From: Branchipolynoe longqiensis
Lineage: Eukaryota; Annelida; Polychaeta; Phyllodocida; Polynoidae
Direction of reading: 5' to 3'
DNA length: 64,000 nucleotides
NCBI GenBank assembly: GCA_030323885.1
Contig: CM059198.1
Location: forward strand, 79,491,911 to 79,555,910
Shown here: positions 63,794-64,000 of the stretch, piece by piece
How positions within the stretch are numbered: position 1 is the stretch's first letter
Layout: every line of letters starts with the position of its first letter
The notes under the pieces: model-generated
Database searches by the model: none
Told to the model about the DNA's origin: nothing
Seen by the model: the letters and a program-made list of their open reading frames with translations, nothing else
Translations under genes and position numbers: made by a program

Positions 63794-63873
63794 TGATAAG
63801 TTATGTCATTAGATGATAAGTTATGTTAGTCGGTGATAAGCTATGTTATTCGGTGATAAGCTATGTTATTCGG
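63794..63873 (+). repeat. 4 x 20-bp tandem array at 3' LTR border
   Basis: Units TGATAAGTTATGTCATTAGA, TGATAAGTTATGTTAGTCGG and two copies of TGATAAGCTATGTTATTCGG start at 63794, 63814, 63834 and 63854. The last unit corresponds to the start of the 5' LTR. Confidence 0.92.
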
Positions 63874-63969
63874 AACACCCCCACATCAATACCGCGTGAC
63901 GTCACAAGGATCGGTTCTAAATAAAATCAGTTACGTTACAGAACTCACGGTGTCGACACGTCTTTTACA
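63854..63969 (+). repeat. 3' LTR of Gypsy element E
   Basis: 116 bp ending CGTCTTTTACA, followed by the AGCGC target duplication. The 5' limit is placed by length match to the 5' LTR and is uncertain because of the 20-bp array. Confidence 0.85.
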
Positions 63970-64000
63970 AGCGCTGGTCATGGCACCAATGTGATAGTCC

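Noticed and set aside
1..64000. CRISPR arrays, bacterial operons, phage genes
   Set aside because: No regular spacer-repeat structure of that kind, no Shine-Dalgarno-led gene runs. All arrays seen are minisatellites or transposon-internal repeats.

Overview
This window is eukaryotic, almost certainly from a marine or aquatic invertebrate animal. The evidence is two short spliced exons of a fucolectin-type lectin domain with clean GT/AG borders, a 28S rRNA-derived fragment, a tRNA-Phe-like sequence, and many metazoan-type retroelements. I cannot name the species. There is no bacterial gene organisation and no operon. Nearly all the recognisable coding sequence belongs to transposable elements, most of them broken and nested inside each other.

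Layout, 1-25 kb. A DIRS-type retroelement with RT and RNase H (here called F, minus strand, about 1.1-8.6 kb) is split twice. A Gypsy-type LTR element (A, 1492-5096) sits between its RT and RNase H, and a small inverted-repeat element (7116-7549) sits inside its gag zinc knuckle. Next come a C2H2 zinc-finger pseudogene (9.5-10.2 kb), minisatellites, and a 1.46 kb non-autonomous DNA transposon flanked by TA (11241-12704) within a LINE ORF2 tail. Two host exons lie at 13597-13658 and 13784-13993. Gypsy element C (minus, 5'-truncated, heavily frameshifted, 14160-22636) has a second Gypsy element, B (14244-19076), inserted in its LTR. B has identical 152-bp LTRs and a perfect 5-bp target duplication.

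Layout, 23-43 kb. A 1.1 kb inverted-repeat element lies at 23087-24179. It is followed by ~190-bp tandem units carrying a YY1-like CAAGATGGCGG core. A nearly complete Ngaro-like tyrosine-recombinase (YR) retrotransposon, N1 (25241-30743, minus), has the diagnostic split direct repeats A1 - body - B1 - A2 - B2. It abuts a DIRS-type remnant D (30744-32800, plus). A 28S rRNA-like pseudogene lies at 35219-35637. A 4.67 kb non-autonomous element with ~590-bp terminal inverted repeats and a candidate 5-bp target duplication spans 36480-41146.

Layout, 42-64 kb. Three more inverted-repeat elements lie at 42562-45230, one nested in another with a 3-bp TAC duplication. Three further degenerate YR retroelements follow: G (46.1-49.0 kb, minus), H (49.3-51.9 kb, plus) and I (53.9-55.9 kb, minus). 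Between H and I lie two unrecognised, broken plus-strand reading frames with a tRNA-Phe-like gene between them. An inverted repeat (56909-58093) is followed by a full-length Gypsy element E (58709-63969, plus, target duplication AGCGC).

How the parts relate. No gene set forms a host pathway. The LTR elements A, B and E share a primer-binding site matching the 3' end of tRNA-Leu and the order gag/NC - PR - RT - RNase H - integrase, so they are related lineages. The YR elements encode RT-RNase H and a tyrosine recombinase instead of an integrase. Several carry inactivating changes at catalytic residues: the RT of A, the recombinases of N1 and G, and the integrase of E.
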